Of a stretch of 64,000 nucleotides of DNA, positions 9,160 through 18,457 are shown piece after piece. This DNA is from Gillisia sp. Its GTDB lineage: Bacteria; Bacteroidota; Bacteroidia; Flavobacteriales; Flavobacteriaceae. The notes under the pieces are model-generated. The model saw nothing but the letters and a program-made list of their open reading frames with translations. It made no database searches and was not told the origin of the DNA. Both the position numbers and the translations under genes were made by a program. The stretch spans positions 58,664-122,663 of the forward strand of contig JAGXIL010000050.1 of assembly GCA_024635655.1 (NCBI GenBank), read 5' to 3'. The stretch's first letter is position 1, and each line of letters starts with the position of its first letter.

Positions 9160-10548
9160 TTATAAACTCTTTTTTGCGGGTTCTTTCCCCAGGTAATTTA
9201 AAGCTGCTTCAAGAACAGGATCTTTATTCTCAAGGTAATCCTTTAGCGTTTTTTCAACTTCAATGTTGGGGAGGATTCCCAACCCCACAAATTCTTTTCC
9301 GCTGGGGTAAGTATCTTTTTTAGTGCATATTCTTGCAATTCCTCCACCAGGCATTTCGAAAGGTAAGGGTTGGCCTGTGCTGCCAAAAGTGACACCACCA
9401 ATTTTTATCATATGTTCCTGGTTATCGGCAAAAATTAAAAAATCTTCAGCAGCAGATGCTGTATTCATAGAGATAAGGATCGCAGTTGGCACTATAATTC
9501 TTTTTTGCTCAAGTTTTACAGTGTCGGGGCCATATGGAAATGCATATACGAGTTCGTCCCGAAAGGCCAACCAGGTCCTTTTTGCCTCTGCATCATTAAG
9601 GGTGTCAGAATCCTTTGTCCAGTTTCCCCAGGCTTTAAGTGTGGAAATATGTTGCCTTGTTTGAGAACGGGAACCATAGAGTAGCGTGTCATTGGTGAGA
9701 TATTTCAGGATCTCTTTCCCATTATTCGTGTTTCCACCGCCGTTATTCCTAATATCAATAATTAACTTTTTGGCTTTGTATAATTCAGGTAAAGTATTTT
9801 TAAACAGAACGATAATAGTAGCGTCGTCAAAAGAATTAAGCGCAATATAAGCTACATCATCCCTGGTGATCCACTTGAATTCCAGCAACTCCTTCTTTAC
9901 AACAGGTGGATACATTTCTTCCTCTAATTTGTTTTCTGAAATGCGAAAGTCCAGGGTTTTAATGCTGTTATCCGGTAATTTGAATTCCACCTTATAGTTT
10001 GTCCCTATTGGACCTTCAAACATGTTTTTTACTGCCAGTTCCTGAAGCACATAATCTGTAGATGATGAAATAAAAGGGATCACATAATGATCCAGGTAAT
10101 CCTGTGTGGGCATTCCATTTACCTTAGTCACTTCAGTTCCCAGTGGCAATTCCTCTTTTTTACTTTTATTGATCCCTGTAATGACAGCTTTTCCCTGAAT
10201 TCCGTTGAGCTGAAATTTATGGGCTTCAAAGTTGTCATTCAGCTTGTCGTAGATCTCCTGTGGGAAGTAGATATTTGTATGCCCATCTTTTAAAAAAGCA
10301 CAGAACTTTTGCAAAAGCCGGTAATATTCGTAATCATTTTCGGTTTCCTGAACCTCAGTGATAAGTTTTTTATACTCACTTTCCCATTGCTCCCGGTCTA
10401 CCTTATTGAGGTATACAAAGTTGTAATTTACCTCCTGCCAAAATTTGGATAAGCCATAGACCTTATCAGCCGGGGTGAGTTTCTGTGGCATTTGCCCATA
10501 GAATGTCGCAGAAAATAGGGCAAATATTAAAATGAGTAGATGTTTCAT
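9160..10548 (-). CDS. Exported S41 family peptidase (C-terminal processing peptidase type)
   Basis: 462 residues from the ATG at 10548, which opens a signal peptide (MKHLLILIFALFSATFYG, then Q). The protease core shows LIIDIRNNGGGNTNNG (the D-x-R-x-NGGG strand), NTASAAEDFLIFAD containing the nucleophile serine, and the conserved GGVTFGSTGQPL turn. GTEVTKVNGMP suggests a PDZ-like segment before the core. Such proteins degrade or trim periplasmic proteins. Monocistronic; an N-terminal extension of 13 residues from an upstream codon is unlikely. Confidence 0.87.
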   Translation of the reverse strand: MKHLLILIFALFSATFYGQMPQKLTPADKVYGLSKFWQEVNYNFVYLNKVDREQWESEYKKLITEVQETENDYEYYRLLQKFCAFLKDGHTNIYFPQEIYDKLNDNFEAHKFQLNGIQGKAVITGINKSKKEELPLGTEVTKVNGMPTQDYLDHYVIPFISSSTDYVLQELAVKNMFEGPIGTNYKVEFKLPDNSIKTLDFRISENKLEEEMYPPVVKKELLEFKWITRDDVAYIALNSFDDATIIVLFKNTLPELYKAKKLIIDIRNNGGGNTNNGKEILKYLTNDTLLYGSRSQTRQHISTLKAWGNWTKDSDTLNDAEAKRTWLAFRDELVYAFPYGPDTVKLEQKRIIVPTAILISMNTASAAEDFLIFADNQEHMIKIGGVTFGSTGQPLPFEMPGGGIARICTKKDTYPSGKEFVGLGILPNIEVEKTLKDYLENKDPVLEAALNYLGKEPAKKSL

Positions 10549-10729
10549 GTTATTGATGGTTTTTTGAAATAGACATAATTTGTTCAAAAATGTTACACTT
10601 AACTATTATAAAATATCTGAAAAGAATCAGAAAATAAATCAGCTGGTAACCAGCTGATTAAAAGCTACGTTAAAAATTTACAGAAAATCATTATTAAGGA
10701 CTTAATATCCTATTTCAACAACAATATTG

Positions 10730-10737
10730 TACCTTTG
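10730..10737 (+). promoter_or_regulatory. Bacteroidetes -7 promoter motif (TACCTTTG)
   Basis: Perfect TAnnTTTG. It places transcription start around 10744, which rules out the in-phase TTG at 10727 and supports the TTG at 10763 as the start of the radical SAM gene. Confidence 0.6.
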
Positions 10738-10762
10738 CAGGTATTTATCTACAACCTGCGCA

Positions 10763-12964
10763 TTGAAAGAAATATTACTCATAACTCCACCTTTTACCCA
10801 ACTCAATACCCCGTATCCTGCAACGGCTTATTTGAAAGGATTTTTAAACACGAAATATCATTCTACCTTTCAAATGGATCTGGGAATTGAAGTTATACTG
10901 GAACTTTTTTCCAAAAATACCATGGAGGAATTATTTGAGATAGCTTATGACAATGAAGCCATTGTCACAAAAAAATCTGAACGTATTTATGCTCTAAAGG
11001 CGCAATATCTCAAACCCCTGGATGAAGTAGTAAAATTTTTACAGGGGAAGAATCCTACCCTGGCCAGGCAACTTTGTACCGAAAATTTTCTGCCCCGGGC
11101 TTCCCGTTTTGAACAGCTCGATGATTTGGACTGGGCCTTTGGTTCTATGGGAATGCAGGATAAGGCAAAACATATTGCCACCCTGTATCTTGAGGATCTT
11201 TCAGATTTTATAGTTGAGTGTATTGATGAGAATTTTGGATTTAGCCGCTATGCTGAGCGGCTGGGCCAGAGCGCAAATTCTTTTGACGAGATCTATGCCC
11301 ATCTACAAACTGAAACCGGGTTTATAGATGATATTGCTTTAAGGATCCTTGAGCTCAGGCTACAGAAGATAGAACCAAAACTTGTTTGCATTTCTGTACC
11401 CTTTCCGGGAAACTTATATAGTGCATTTCGCTGTGCCCAATATATAAAAGCACATTACCCCGGTCTCCCGGTTTCCATGGGAGGAGGTTTTCCAAATACA
11501 GAACTTCGATCTGTATCAGATAAGCGGGTATTCGAATTCTTTGATTATATCACTCTTGATGATGGGGAATTACCTGTAGAATTATTGATATCAAATGTTC
11601 TAAACGCTACTCCTGAAAATGCCGGGGATAAGAAATTTAAAAGGACATTTCTACTGGAAAACGGACAGGTGACCTACAAAAATAATGCTACCAGGGGAGA
11701 TTACAAACAGAGTGAGCTGGGTACTCCCGATTATTCAGATCTCCTGCTTTCTGAATATATTTCGGTAATAGAAATTGCCAATCCCATGCACAGCCTCTGG
11801 AGTGATGGCCGGTGGAATAAACTCACTATGGCCCATGGCTGTTACTGGGGAAAATGCACTTTTTGCGATATTTCCCTAGACTATATCAGGGTATATCAAC
11901 CCGTGGCGGCTAAATTACTGGTGGACAGGATGCAGGAAATGATAGCGCAAACCGGGGAAAACGGGTTTCATTTTGTAGATGAGGCAGCACCTCCGGCTCT
12001 GATGAAAGCCGTTGCACTTGAGATCATTAAACGACAGCTCACCGTGACCTGGTGGGCCAATATTCGTTTTGAGAAGAATTTTACCGCCGATCTTTGCAAA
12101 TTGCTGAAAGCTTCCGGATGCATTGCTATTTCGGGTGGCCTGGAGGTAGCATCAGACCGTTTGCTTAAGTTAATTGATAAAGGAGTAACCGTAGAGCAGG
12201 TAGCCCAGGTAACCCGCAATTTTACCGATGCCGATATTATGGTGCACTCTTATTTGATGTATGGCTATCCCACCCAAACGGTTCAGGAAACCGTAGACAG
12301 CCTGGAGATGGTAAGGCAGCTTTTTGAGATAGGAGTATTGCAATCGGGTTTTTGGCATCAGTTTGCACTTACGGCGCATAGTCCGGTGGGGTTAAATCCA
12401 TCAGAATATGGGATCACTCCGCATTACAAGGAAATTAGCTTTGCAAATAACGATGTGGATTTTGCCGACAGCACCGGAATTGATCACTCTAAATTTAGCT
12501 ATGGGTTGAAGAAATCTCTCTTTAATTATATGCACGGAATTGGATTCGAATTGCCCCTTCAGGAGTGGTTTGACTTTAAGATACCCAAAACAAGAGTAAA
12601 ACCGGACCTGATACAAACATATCTTGAGAAGGAACCTAATTTTGACACCCGGCCTACAGCAAGGATAATTTGGCTGGGCGGAATGCCATTGGTAAAGGAA
12701 CAGATCAAGACCAAGAGGGGAATGACCCGAACCCGGCTTATTATGGAATTCCATGATGCAACCGAAGCTTTCCAGATCACTATGGATAAAGGGGAGGGGG
12801 ATTGGTTACTTAACACCCTGGAGCATTTAATGCCACAACAGGAAAAACAATTTTCGTATTCTAAATTAAAGGCAGACTTTGATTCTCAATTTGAAGAATT
12901 TGAATTGTTCTGGTTTTCAAAACCTATAACGGTTTTGAAAAAGCATGGCTTGCTGGTACTTTAG
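10763..12964 (+). CDS. B12-binding domain radical SAM protein
   Basis: 733 residues from the TTG at 10763 (reading MKEILLITPPFTQLNTPYP). Residues 1-330 contain the cobalamin-binding-type Rossmann fold, with KLVCISVPFPGNLYSAFRCAQ and PVSMGGGFPNTELR. The radical SAM core follows: Cys360, Cys365 and Cys368 (GCYWGKCTFC) would bind the 4Fe-4S cluster, and FHFVDEAAPP and GGLEVASDRLL are core strands. The spacing is CX4CX2C rather than the common CX3CX2C. A C-terminal extension of about 180 residues is unassigned. Cobalamin-dependent members often methylate unactivated carbons, but the substrate here is unknown; the gene stands alone with no peptide precursor or biosynthetic neighbour. Confidence 0.85.
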   Translation: MKEILLITPPFTQLNTPYPATAYLKGFLNTKYHSTFQMDLGIEVILELFSKNTMEELFEIAYDNEAIVTKKSERIYALKAQYLKPLDEVVKFLQGKNPTLARQLCTENFLPRASRFEQLDDLDWAFGSMGMQDKAKHIATLYLEDLSDFIVECIDENFGFSRYAERLGQSANSFDEIYAHLQTETGFIDDIALRILELRLQKIEPKLVCISVPFPGNLYSAFRCAQYIKAHYPGLPVSMGGGFPNTELRSVSDKRVFEFFDYITLDDGELPVELLISNVLNATPENAGDKKFKRTFLLENGQVTYKNNATRGDYKQSELGTPDYSDLLLSEYISVIEIANPMHSLWSDGRWNKLTMAHGCYWGKCTFCDISLDYIRVYQPVAAKLLVDRMQEMIAQTGENGFHFVDEAAPPALMKAVALEIIKRQLTVTWWANIRFEKNFTADLCKLLKASGCIAISGGLEVASDRLLKLIDKGVTVEQVAQVTRNFTDADIMVHSYLMYGYPTQTVQETVDSLEMVRQLFEIGVLQSGFWHQFALTAHSPVGLNPSEYGITPHYKEISFANNDVDFADSTGIDHSKFSYGLKKSLFNYMHGIGFELPLQEWFDFKIPKTRVKPDLIQTYLEKEPNFDTRPTARIIWLGGMPLVKEQIKTKRGMTRTRLIMEFHDATEAFQITMDKGEGDWLLNTLEHLMPQQEKQFSYSKLKADFDSQFEEFELFWFSKPITVLKKHGLLVL

Positions 12965-13096
12965 CTGCAGCCAATATTCTGGGTCCACCTACGCCGTGAT
13001 TTTCATTATATCTTTTATGAAGTGCACTACTGCCTTTAAAAAGGGAGGAACCGGTTTTGCAGTCTCCAGTAAAAGCCAGAACCATCTGTAATATTG

Positions 13097-13104
13097 TATA
13101 TTTG
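13097..13104 (+). promoter_or_regulatory. Bacteroidetes -7 promoter motif (TATATTTG)
   Basis: Matches TAnnTTTG, 39 bases before the CDGSH gene ATG at 13143. Confidence 0.5.
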
Positions 13105-13142
13105 ATCCTGAACTTAACTTTCAACCAAAAATATTAACAGAT

Positions 13143-13364
13143 ATGTCAAAAACTAAAATAACAGTAAACAATAACGGATCCCTTATCATAGCCGGGGATA
13201 TTGAAATGGTGGATAAAAACGGAAATGTTTACGACCTGGGAGGAAGGGAACAAATTACGCTTTGCAGATGTGGGTTATCTAAAAATAAACCTTTTTGCGA
13301 TGGCTCTCACCGGAATCATTTTGAGCACGAAGCAATAGCATTTGACCTGCCACCCAAAAAATAA
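13143..13364 (+). CDS. CDGSH iron-sulfur domain protein
   Basis: 73 residues with the 3Cys-1His ligand set of the mitoNEET-type 2Fe-2S fold: Cys41, Cys43, Cys52 and His56 in CRCGLSKNKPFCDGSH. A single short CDGSH domain without membrane anchor, as in soluble bacterial members; roles proposed for the family are electron transfer and iron-sulfur or redox sensing. Own promoter (13097) and own terminator (13387). Confidence 0.92.
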   Translation: MSKTKITVNNNGSLIIAGDIEMVDKNGNVYDLGGREQITLCRCGLSKNKPFCDGSHRNHFEHEAIAFDLPPKK

Positions 13365-13386
13365 ATTGACGCAAGCAAACATTATG

Positions 13387-13430
13387 AAAAGGAATAAGAA
13401 ATGCGTAGCATTTTTTATTCCTTTTCTTTT
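13387..13430 (+). terminator. Strong rho-independent terminator after the CDGSH gene
   Basis: An 18-base stem (AAAAGGAATAAGAAATGC, 13387-13404) with a GTA loop and its complement (13408-13425), followed by CTTTT. Located 22 bases after the stop codon. Confidence 0.8.
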
Positions 13431-13489
13431 TAGTAACACTTTATTTCATATTTTAAAATAGATTTTTCAGGCATATAAAATAGCACAAA

Positions 13490-14635
13490 TTGAGGTTAGA
13501 AAAATTAAAAACCTTCCGAAGAGAACTTCATCAACATCCCGAATTATCAGGAAAGGAGGAAGAAACTGCAAAGAGGATCAGGGATTTTATTGGGGAAGAC
13601 CCCAATACTACCATAATTTCAGGATTGGGATCGCATGGACTGGCGTTAGTATATGAATTTTCCCCGGGTCCGGTGGTTATGTTGAGGTGTGAATTGGATG
13701 CGCTGCCAATCGAGGAGGTAAATACCTTTGAACACAGATCAAATCGGCCGGGGATCTCCCATAAATGCGGGCACGATGGTCATATGGCTATAATGGCCGG
13801 TATGATCTTCTGGCTTCAAGAGCAAACTTTTAAAAAAGGCAAAGTCATTCTGCTTTTTCAACCTGCAGAAGAAACAGGAAAAGGCGCTGCTGCTGTTATT
13901 AAAGATCCCCGTTTCAAAAGCTTCCGGCCAGATTTCATCTTTGCTTTCCACAACATTCCCGGAGAACCTCTTCATCGTATTCTTGTGGCGGAAACAAATT
14001 TTTCTACCACTGTTCAAAGCGTAGCCATAAAGCTCACAGGATCTAAATCTCACGCATCTGAACCCGAAAAAGGGAACAATCCTGCCGTTGCTATGGCAGA
14101 GATTGTCCTGGCATTTGAAGCACTTAATCAACATCTTCTTTCTGCTCTAAATTTTGCGGTTATTACACCAGTATATAGCACAATGGGGTCTAAGGATTAC
14201 GGAATTTCTGCGGGGAGTGGGGAACTTCATTATACCGTAAGGACCGGATCTGATGAAAATGTGGATAGGTTAAAGGCCAAACTGCATACAATTCTTCAGC
14301 AAATAACGAAAAAATATGCTCTGCAATGTGATAGCAGATGGTTTGATTATTTTCCTGCCACCTTTAACAATAAGAACTGCAATACTATTATACAGCGAGC
14401 TGCCGAATTAAACGATCTTCCTTTAAGGATACAGCCACATGCCTTCAGGTTTGGAGAAGATTTTGGCTGGTTCTCCCGGAAATATAGAGCTGCTATGTTT
14501 GGAATTGGTGCCGGTGAAAATTGTCCTGCACTTCATAAAGAAGACTATGATTTTCCTGATGAACTCATACCCACCGGAATTAAAATTTTTGGAGGTATCA
14601 TAAGCCAGATCTTAAAGGAGACTCCTGAAAATTAA
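13490..14635 (+). CDS. M20 family amidohydrolase (aminoacylase/hippurate hydrolase type)
   Basis: 381 residues starting at TTG 13490 (MRLEKLKTFRRELHQHPELSG, the canonical family N-terminus, which fixes the start). Metal-binding and catalytic segments include SHKCGHDGHMA, FQPAEETGKGA with the catalytic glutamates, FAFHNIPG, and C-terminal ALHKEDYDFPDE. Such enzymes hydrolyse N-acyl amino acids or related amides with two metal ions. Cytoplasmic. No partner gene adjacent. Confidence 0.9.
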   Translation: MRLEKLKTFRRELHQHPELSGKEEETAKRIRDFIGEDPNTTIISGLGSHGLALVYEFSPGPVVMLRCELDALPIEEVNTFEHRSNRPGISHKCGHDGHMAIMAGMIFWLQEQTFKKGKVILLFQPAEETGKGAAAVIKDPRFKSFRPDFIFAFHNIPGEPLHRILVAETNFSTTVQSVAIKLTGSKSHASEPEKGNNPAVAMAEIVLAFEALNQHLLSALNFAVITPVYSTMGSKDYGISAGSGELHYTVRTGSDENVDRLKAKLHTILQQITKKYALQCDSRWFDYFPATFNNKNCNTIIQRAAELNDLPLRIQPHAFRFGEDFGWFSRKYRAAMFGIGAGENCPALHKEDYDFPDELIPTGIKIFGGIISQILKETPEN

Positions 14636-15051
14636 AAGAAGCTGTTCACGGGATAACTTATAATCTTCGATCAGTCTAAAATCAGTGCCTCCAATAATAA
14701 TCTTTTTTGGTATATTATTTATATCATCCGCTCTTACCTCCCCTTATTTTTCAGAAATTAAATTTTGACCTCTGTAGATTCTATCTTGATCTTCAGGTTA
14801 TTTCCAGGCAGTAAACAAGCCTGGGTTTTTTCAGCAAATTTTCCGGCATTTTATTATCTAATATTATTCTTGCTAAGCTTATGATCAGGATAGGAAAAGC
14901 AGAGGCTAATCTACAGGAGGTTTGGATTAACACAAATCGTGAAAAGAATATTAAATTCTATTAAAAAATATGCATAAAAGCCTTGTAATAAGTAATTTAA
15001 AGTAAAATTTCACTCTCTGAGCTATCAGGGAATAACCTAAAAAAAAATATT
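14636..15051. other. Intergenic region with one terminator-like hairpin
   Basis: No gene seen. A hairpin at 14804-14831 lies well downstream of the M20 gene; the rest is AT-rich leader of the outer-membrane protein gene. Confidence 0.4.
14804..14831 (+). terminator. Hairpin followed by T run
   Basis: CCAGGC (14804-14809) pairs with GCCTGG (14819-14824), then G and six T. It lies 170 bases after the M20 stop, so it could end that transcript or a short untranslated RNA. Confidence 0.5.
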
Positions 15052-15690
15052 ATGAAAAAAATTCTATTCTTAACATCGTTCTTCATTTTTGGATTTATTG
15101 GTGTATCAAACGCACAAATTGAACAAGGAAACATTATGCTGGGGGCAGACATGGGTAGTGGCCTTGCTACTACTACAAGTAATGGCTTGTTCAGCATGAA
15201 CTTTGGCCTTAATGAAGGTGCCGGATTTGACATTGGGCTGAGCCCAAAAGCAGGTTATTTTATAAATGACAATTTAGTTGTGGGTGCTATAGTAAACCTG
15301 GGTTTTTCAAAATCGCCTGAAAATAGTGGAGTTTCTACCAAAACAACTGTTTACGGGGTACAGGCTTTTAGTAGATTTTATTTCAGGCCGGGAGAGACAG
15401 AGCTTCTTGAGGACGTAGTGAGCTTTGGGCGGTTTTTCATGGAAACCAATGCCGGGATCGCCGGAGTAAACGTAGCCGATGGCCCTACAACAAATGGTTT
15501 TGCCTTTGGCTTTGGACCGGGTTACACTTATTTTTTAAATGAAAATATAGCTTTGGAAGCCGGTGTGAAATATAACGGCCTTGTGGGTGCCGGTAATACC
15601 GATTATCAAAATTCCCTGGGAGTAAATCTTGGGATCCAGATCTTTTTACCCCGTGCTCAGGCAGAAGCTGCGGTGGATGATTTTGACTAA
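15052..15690 (+). CDS. Outer-membrane beta-barrel protein
   Basis: 212 residues with a signal peptide (MKKILFLTSFFIFGFIG, cut after SNAQ). The mature part alternates hydrophobic and polar residues with many glycines and aromatic strand ends (GYFINDNLVVGAIVNLGF, GYTYFLNENIALEAGVKYNG), the pattern of an eight-stranded outer-membrane barrel. The last strand is followed by a short acidic tail ending VDDFD. Function (porin, structural or adhesion) cannot be read. Followed by a bidirectional hairpin. Confidence 0.82.
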   Translation: MKKILFLTSFFIFGFIGVSNAQIEQGNIMLGADMGSGLATTTSNGLFSMNFGLNEGAGFDIGLSPKAGYFINDNLVVGAIVNLGFSKSPENSGVSTKTTVYGVQAFSRFYFRPGETELLEDVVSFGRFFMETNAGIAGVNVADGPTTNGFAFGFGPGYTYFLNENIALEAGVKYNGLVGAGNTDYQNSLGVNLGIQIFLPRAQAEAAVDDFD

Positions 15691-15714
15691 AGCCGCTTCC
15701 TAAAGATTGAAACT

Positions 15715-15753
15715 AAAAAGCTGGTCAGACTAGATGTTTGAACAGCTTTTTTT
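15715..15753. terminator. Bidirectional terminator
   Basis: AAAAAGCTG (15715-15723) pairs with CAGCTTTTT (15743-15751), extended by imperfect TCA/TGA pairing, with A and T runs on both sides. It separates the convergent barrel and acetyltransferase genes. Confidence 0.7.
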
Positions 15754-15805
15754 TGTATTTACGAATTTTTTGAAGGTTTGGTAGATTTAAAAAGCCTTTG
15801 TTATG

Positions 15806-16363
15806 CTAATTCAGTTTCCTAATTTCTTTACAAGGATTTCCGGCGGCGAAAACATCTGCGGGCAGATCTTTTGTCACTACACTTCCGGCTCCTATTACGC
15901 TGCGGTCACCAATGCTTACTCCGGGACAAATTACAGCACTGCCACCTATCCACACGTCTGCTCCAATATTAATGGGTTTGGCAAATTCCAGTCCAGAGGC
16001 TCTCTCTTTGTGATTAAGCGGATGTGTAGCTGTGTACACCTGTACATTGGGTCCAAGTAAGGTCCTGTCACCAATTTGCACCTGCATCACATCCAGGACC
16101 ACACAATTGAAATTAAAAAATACGTTCTCACCAATGATCAAATTGCTCCCGTAATCGCAATAGAAAGGAGGTTGTACCCATAAACCTTCTCCCGCGTGAG
16201 GAAGGAGGTCCATTAATATCCGGCTCCTTTCTTCCGTCTCATCCTCCCGGGAATCATTTAGTTGCTTCAGCAATAACCGGGTATTCAACCTTTCTTTGGA
16301 AAGCTGCTCGTCAAATGCATTATAGAGTTCGCCCGAAAGCATTTTTTGTTTTTCTGTTTTCAT
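15806..16363 (-). CDS. maa: Maltose/galactoside O-acetyltransferase-like hexapeptide transferase
   Basis: 185 residues of the LacA/Maa type of left-handed beta-helix acetyltransferase. The N-terminal helical part (EKQKMLSGELYNAFDEQL) is the maltose acetyltransferase domain; hexapeptide repeats run through IGENVFFNFNC, IGADVWIGGSAVICPGVSIG and GAGSVVTKDLPADVFAAGNPCK. The catalytic histidine is His114 in TATHPLN. It acetylates a sugar hydroxyl with acetyl-CoA in the cytoplasm; exact sugar uncertain, so the symbol is by family. Confidence 0.88.
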   Translation of the reverse strand: MKTEKQKMLSGELYNAFDEQLSKERLNTRLLLKQLNDSREDETEERSRILMDLLPHAGEGLWVQPPFYCDYGSNLIIGENVFFNFNCVVLDVMQVQIGDRTLLGPNVQVYTATHPLNHKERASGLEFAKPINIGADVWIGGSAVICPGVSIGDRSVIGAGSVVTKDLPADVFAAGNPCKEIRKLN

Positions 16364-16449
16364 TAAAATTGAAACTAATAGTTATACTGAAAAAGTGAAA
16401 TTGTGAATAACCTGTAAGGCACATGCTCTACCAGGCCTTTTATAAACCA

Positions 16450-16457
16450 TATTTTTG
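16450..16457 (+). promoter_or_regulatory. Bacteroidetes -7 promoter motif (TATTTTTG)
   Basis: Matches TAnnTTTG, 20 bases before the DUF4494 start at 16477. Confidence 0.5.
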
Positions 16458-16476
16458 CCATCCTAAAAATAATATT

Positions 16477-16977
16477 ATGAGTGCAACTTGGTATGAATGT
16501 AAGGTGAAATACAGAAAAACACACGAAACAGGAGAAAAAAAAGTGAGTACAGATACCTATTTACTGGATGCGGTATCTTACACAGAAGCAGAAGCCAGGA
16601 TCAACGAGGAGATGACTGCTTATACTAACGAGGACTTTAAGATCATGAATATTAAAGTGGCCAATTTCTCAGAAGTTCATCCGTTTGAAAATTCTGATCG
16701 CTGGTTTAAGTCAAAAGTATCCCTGGTAGCCATTGATGAGGAGAGCGGAAAGGAAAGAAAAACTAATGTATATGTGCTTGTGCAGGCCAATGATGTTAAA
16801 GAAGCATTTGAGAACACAACCAGTGCTATGCAAAATACCATGGGAGATTACACTATTCCTTCTATTACTGAATCCCCAATCTTAGATGTATTTCCTTATT
16901 TTTCAGGGGAAGAAGATAATGAGGTTGAAAAATCTGAGGTATCAGAAAACCTTGAACCTGCAGAACTGGAAAATTAG
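16477..16977 (+). CDS. DUF4494 domain protein
   Basis: 166 residues beginning MSATWYECKVKYRKTHETG, characteristic of DUF4494, a family of unknown function widespread in Bacteroidetes. Visible features: LLDAVSYTEAEARINEEM, KVSLVAIDEESGKERKTNVYVLVQAND, and a C-terminal acidic tail (EEDNEVEKSEVSENLEPAEL). The start at 16477 is favoured over an in-phase upstream codon because the promoter motif sits between them. Cytoplasmic. Strong terminator downstream. Confidence 0.88.
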   Translation: MSATWYECKVKYRKTHETGEKKVSTDTYLLDAVSYTEAEARINEEMTAYTNEDFKIMNIKVANFSEVHPFENSDRWFKSKVSLVAIDEESGKERKTNVYVLVQANDVKEAFENTTSAMQNTMGDYTIPSITESPILDVFPYFSGEEDNEVEKSEVSENLEPAELEN

Positions 16978-17033
16978 TAAGCTGAAGCTGTTGATCATGC
17001 CTTAACATTTCCGGCTTACCGTAAGCTAATTTT

Positions 17034-17066
17034 AAAAACACCTCCGGAGCGGGAGGTGTTTTTAAT
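17034..17066 (+). terminator. Strong rho-independent terminator
   Basis: AAAAACACCTCC (17034-17045) pairs perfectly with GGAGGTGTTTTT (17052-17063) around a six-base loop, 56 bases after the DUF4494 stop. Confidence 0.85.
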
Positions 17067-17347
17067 TTATAATTTCAGGATGTTACAGTAAATATTATTG
17101 CGGCATCCCTTCACAGCAATATTTTTTTTTGTAAAGAAATATTATAATAATGAAAAGCAAAAAGGTTCTTCCACGTAAGGATGTTTTTCTGCCAAACTTA
17201 ATTTTTGCTTTTGAATAGTATTTACTTCCCGATAGATATATACAAGCCAAATTTTAGTTCAAATAATGGCAATATTGGATCAATTCTGGTAAAAGAAATT
17301 TGAAGCTGAAAACCTAAAGAATTAGTGAAATTTTCCCTACCCTAGGG
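17067..17347. other. Intergenic region between convergent genes
   Basis: AT-rich, no frame or further hairpin of note before the minus-strand regulator gene. Confidence 0.4.
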
Positions 17348-18457
17348 TCAGGAACCATTCGATTTTATGTATTGTGAAGGAAGTATTCCAAAGGATTCCT
17401 GGAAACATTTGGAGAAGTAAGCGGGACTGTTGAACCCGGTTTCAAAGGCAACTTCTGAGATGTTCATATTTCCTTTTTCCAGAAGGTTCAGCGACTTGTT
17501 GAGCCTGTATTCTTTTATATATGAATTAGGAGACTGTCCTGTAACGGCAACTATTTTTCTGTAGAACTTGGATTTGCTATAACCCAGGTAGCGGCTAAAA
17601 TCATTAATATGTAAAGTATTGTTACCACATTCTCTTTCTGTAAAATCTACCAGATCCTTAAGAAATTTTTCTTCAGAAACATTTAGTGCGACAACAGACC
17701 CACGCGTTATAGGAGTACTGTAATTCTCACTTTCAAACAATTCCTTTACTTCAGAGGATAAAACCACTGTACCCTTTACCATTTTAAAATAGGTATGTGC
17801 TGCTTTTATGGTTTTCTCAAAAAAACCATCATTTTCGTCCACGGGAACTCCTGAGTTTAAAGCAATCTTTAGTTTTACAGGCAATTTGTATATGCCTGAA
17901 GAATTTTTTTCAAATTCACTCTTAATCTTTAGAGCACATAAAACCGCATTTGTAACTGAATTGAACGACACCAAAAAATAGTCAGGGTTTTGCTTTACAA
18001 GCCTCCCTTTAAAAGATTCTATAGTGCCAACAAATGCACGGTTTTGCAAAATTTTTATTGTCTTGATCTTTTTATTCAGTTTTTCCTTAAACGAAAAAGG
18101 TTTTATTCCTACTATCATGATAGTTCGAAAGGCAGGGTCATTAATTATATTTAATTCTGTTTTCTGAGATTTTTCCGGATCTCCAATACGCCCTAAAAAT
18201 GATTCTACCACCGCCTGATCTACTTCTATGATCTGATTAGGAACTTCACCGTGAGCCTGATCGTGCATTTCTTTGAGAGCAAATTTATTAGGTGCATCCA
18301 CCAGACAAAAAGCAGTTTTTCTTTTATCGTCAAACCAATAGGTCAAACCGGTACAATTAAATTTGTGCTGAATCTTCAAATCCTTTTGATGCAAGTCTGC
18401 TACATTTTCTGCAGTTACATCTCTTGAAACATCGTGACGGTCCATGTAAATTGGCAT
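17348..18457 (-). CDS. DUF4242 / degenerate cyclase-fold / AraC-type fusion regulator
   Basis: 369 residues in three parts. Residues ~1-90 (MPIYMDRHDV...VTAENVADLHQKD, TYWFDDKRKTAFCLVDAP, HGEVPNQIIEV) match DUF4242, the small fold of the SCO4226 nickel-binding protein. Residues ~110-250 resemble a class III nucleotide-cyclase domain (GTIESFKGRLVKQNPDYFLVSF, KLKIALNSGVPVDENDGFF, GTVVLSSEVKELF) but the metal aspartates look lost. Residues ~270-369 are an AraC/XylS DNA-binding domain (HINDFSRYLGYSKSKFYRK, NISEVAFETGFNSPAYFSKCF). Probably a transcription factor sensing a metal or small ligand; target unknown. No co-transcribed gene. Confidence 0.82.
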   Translation of the reverse strand: MPIYMDRHDVSRDVTAENVADLHQKDLKIQHKFNCTGLTYWFDDKRKTAFCLVDAPNKFALKEMHDQAHGEVPNQIIEVDQAVVESFLGRIGDPEKSQKTELNIINDPAFRTIMIVGIKPFSFKEKLNKKIKTIKILQNRAFVGTIESFKGRLVKQNPDYFLVSFNSVTNAVLCALKIKSEFEKNSSGIYKLPVKLKIALNSGVPVDENDGFFEKTIKAAHTYFKMVKGTVVLSSEVKELFESENYSTPITRGSVVALNVSEEKFLKDLVDFTERECGNNTLHINDFSRYLGYSKSKFYRKIVAVTGQSPNSYIKEYRLNKSLNLLEKGNMNISEVAFETGFNSPAYFSKCFQESFGILPSQYIKSNGS

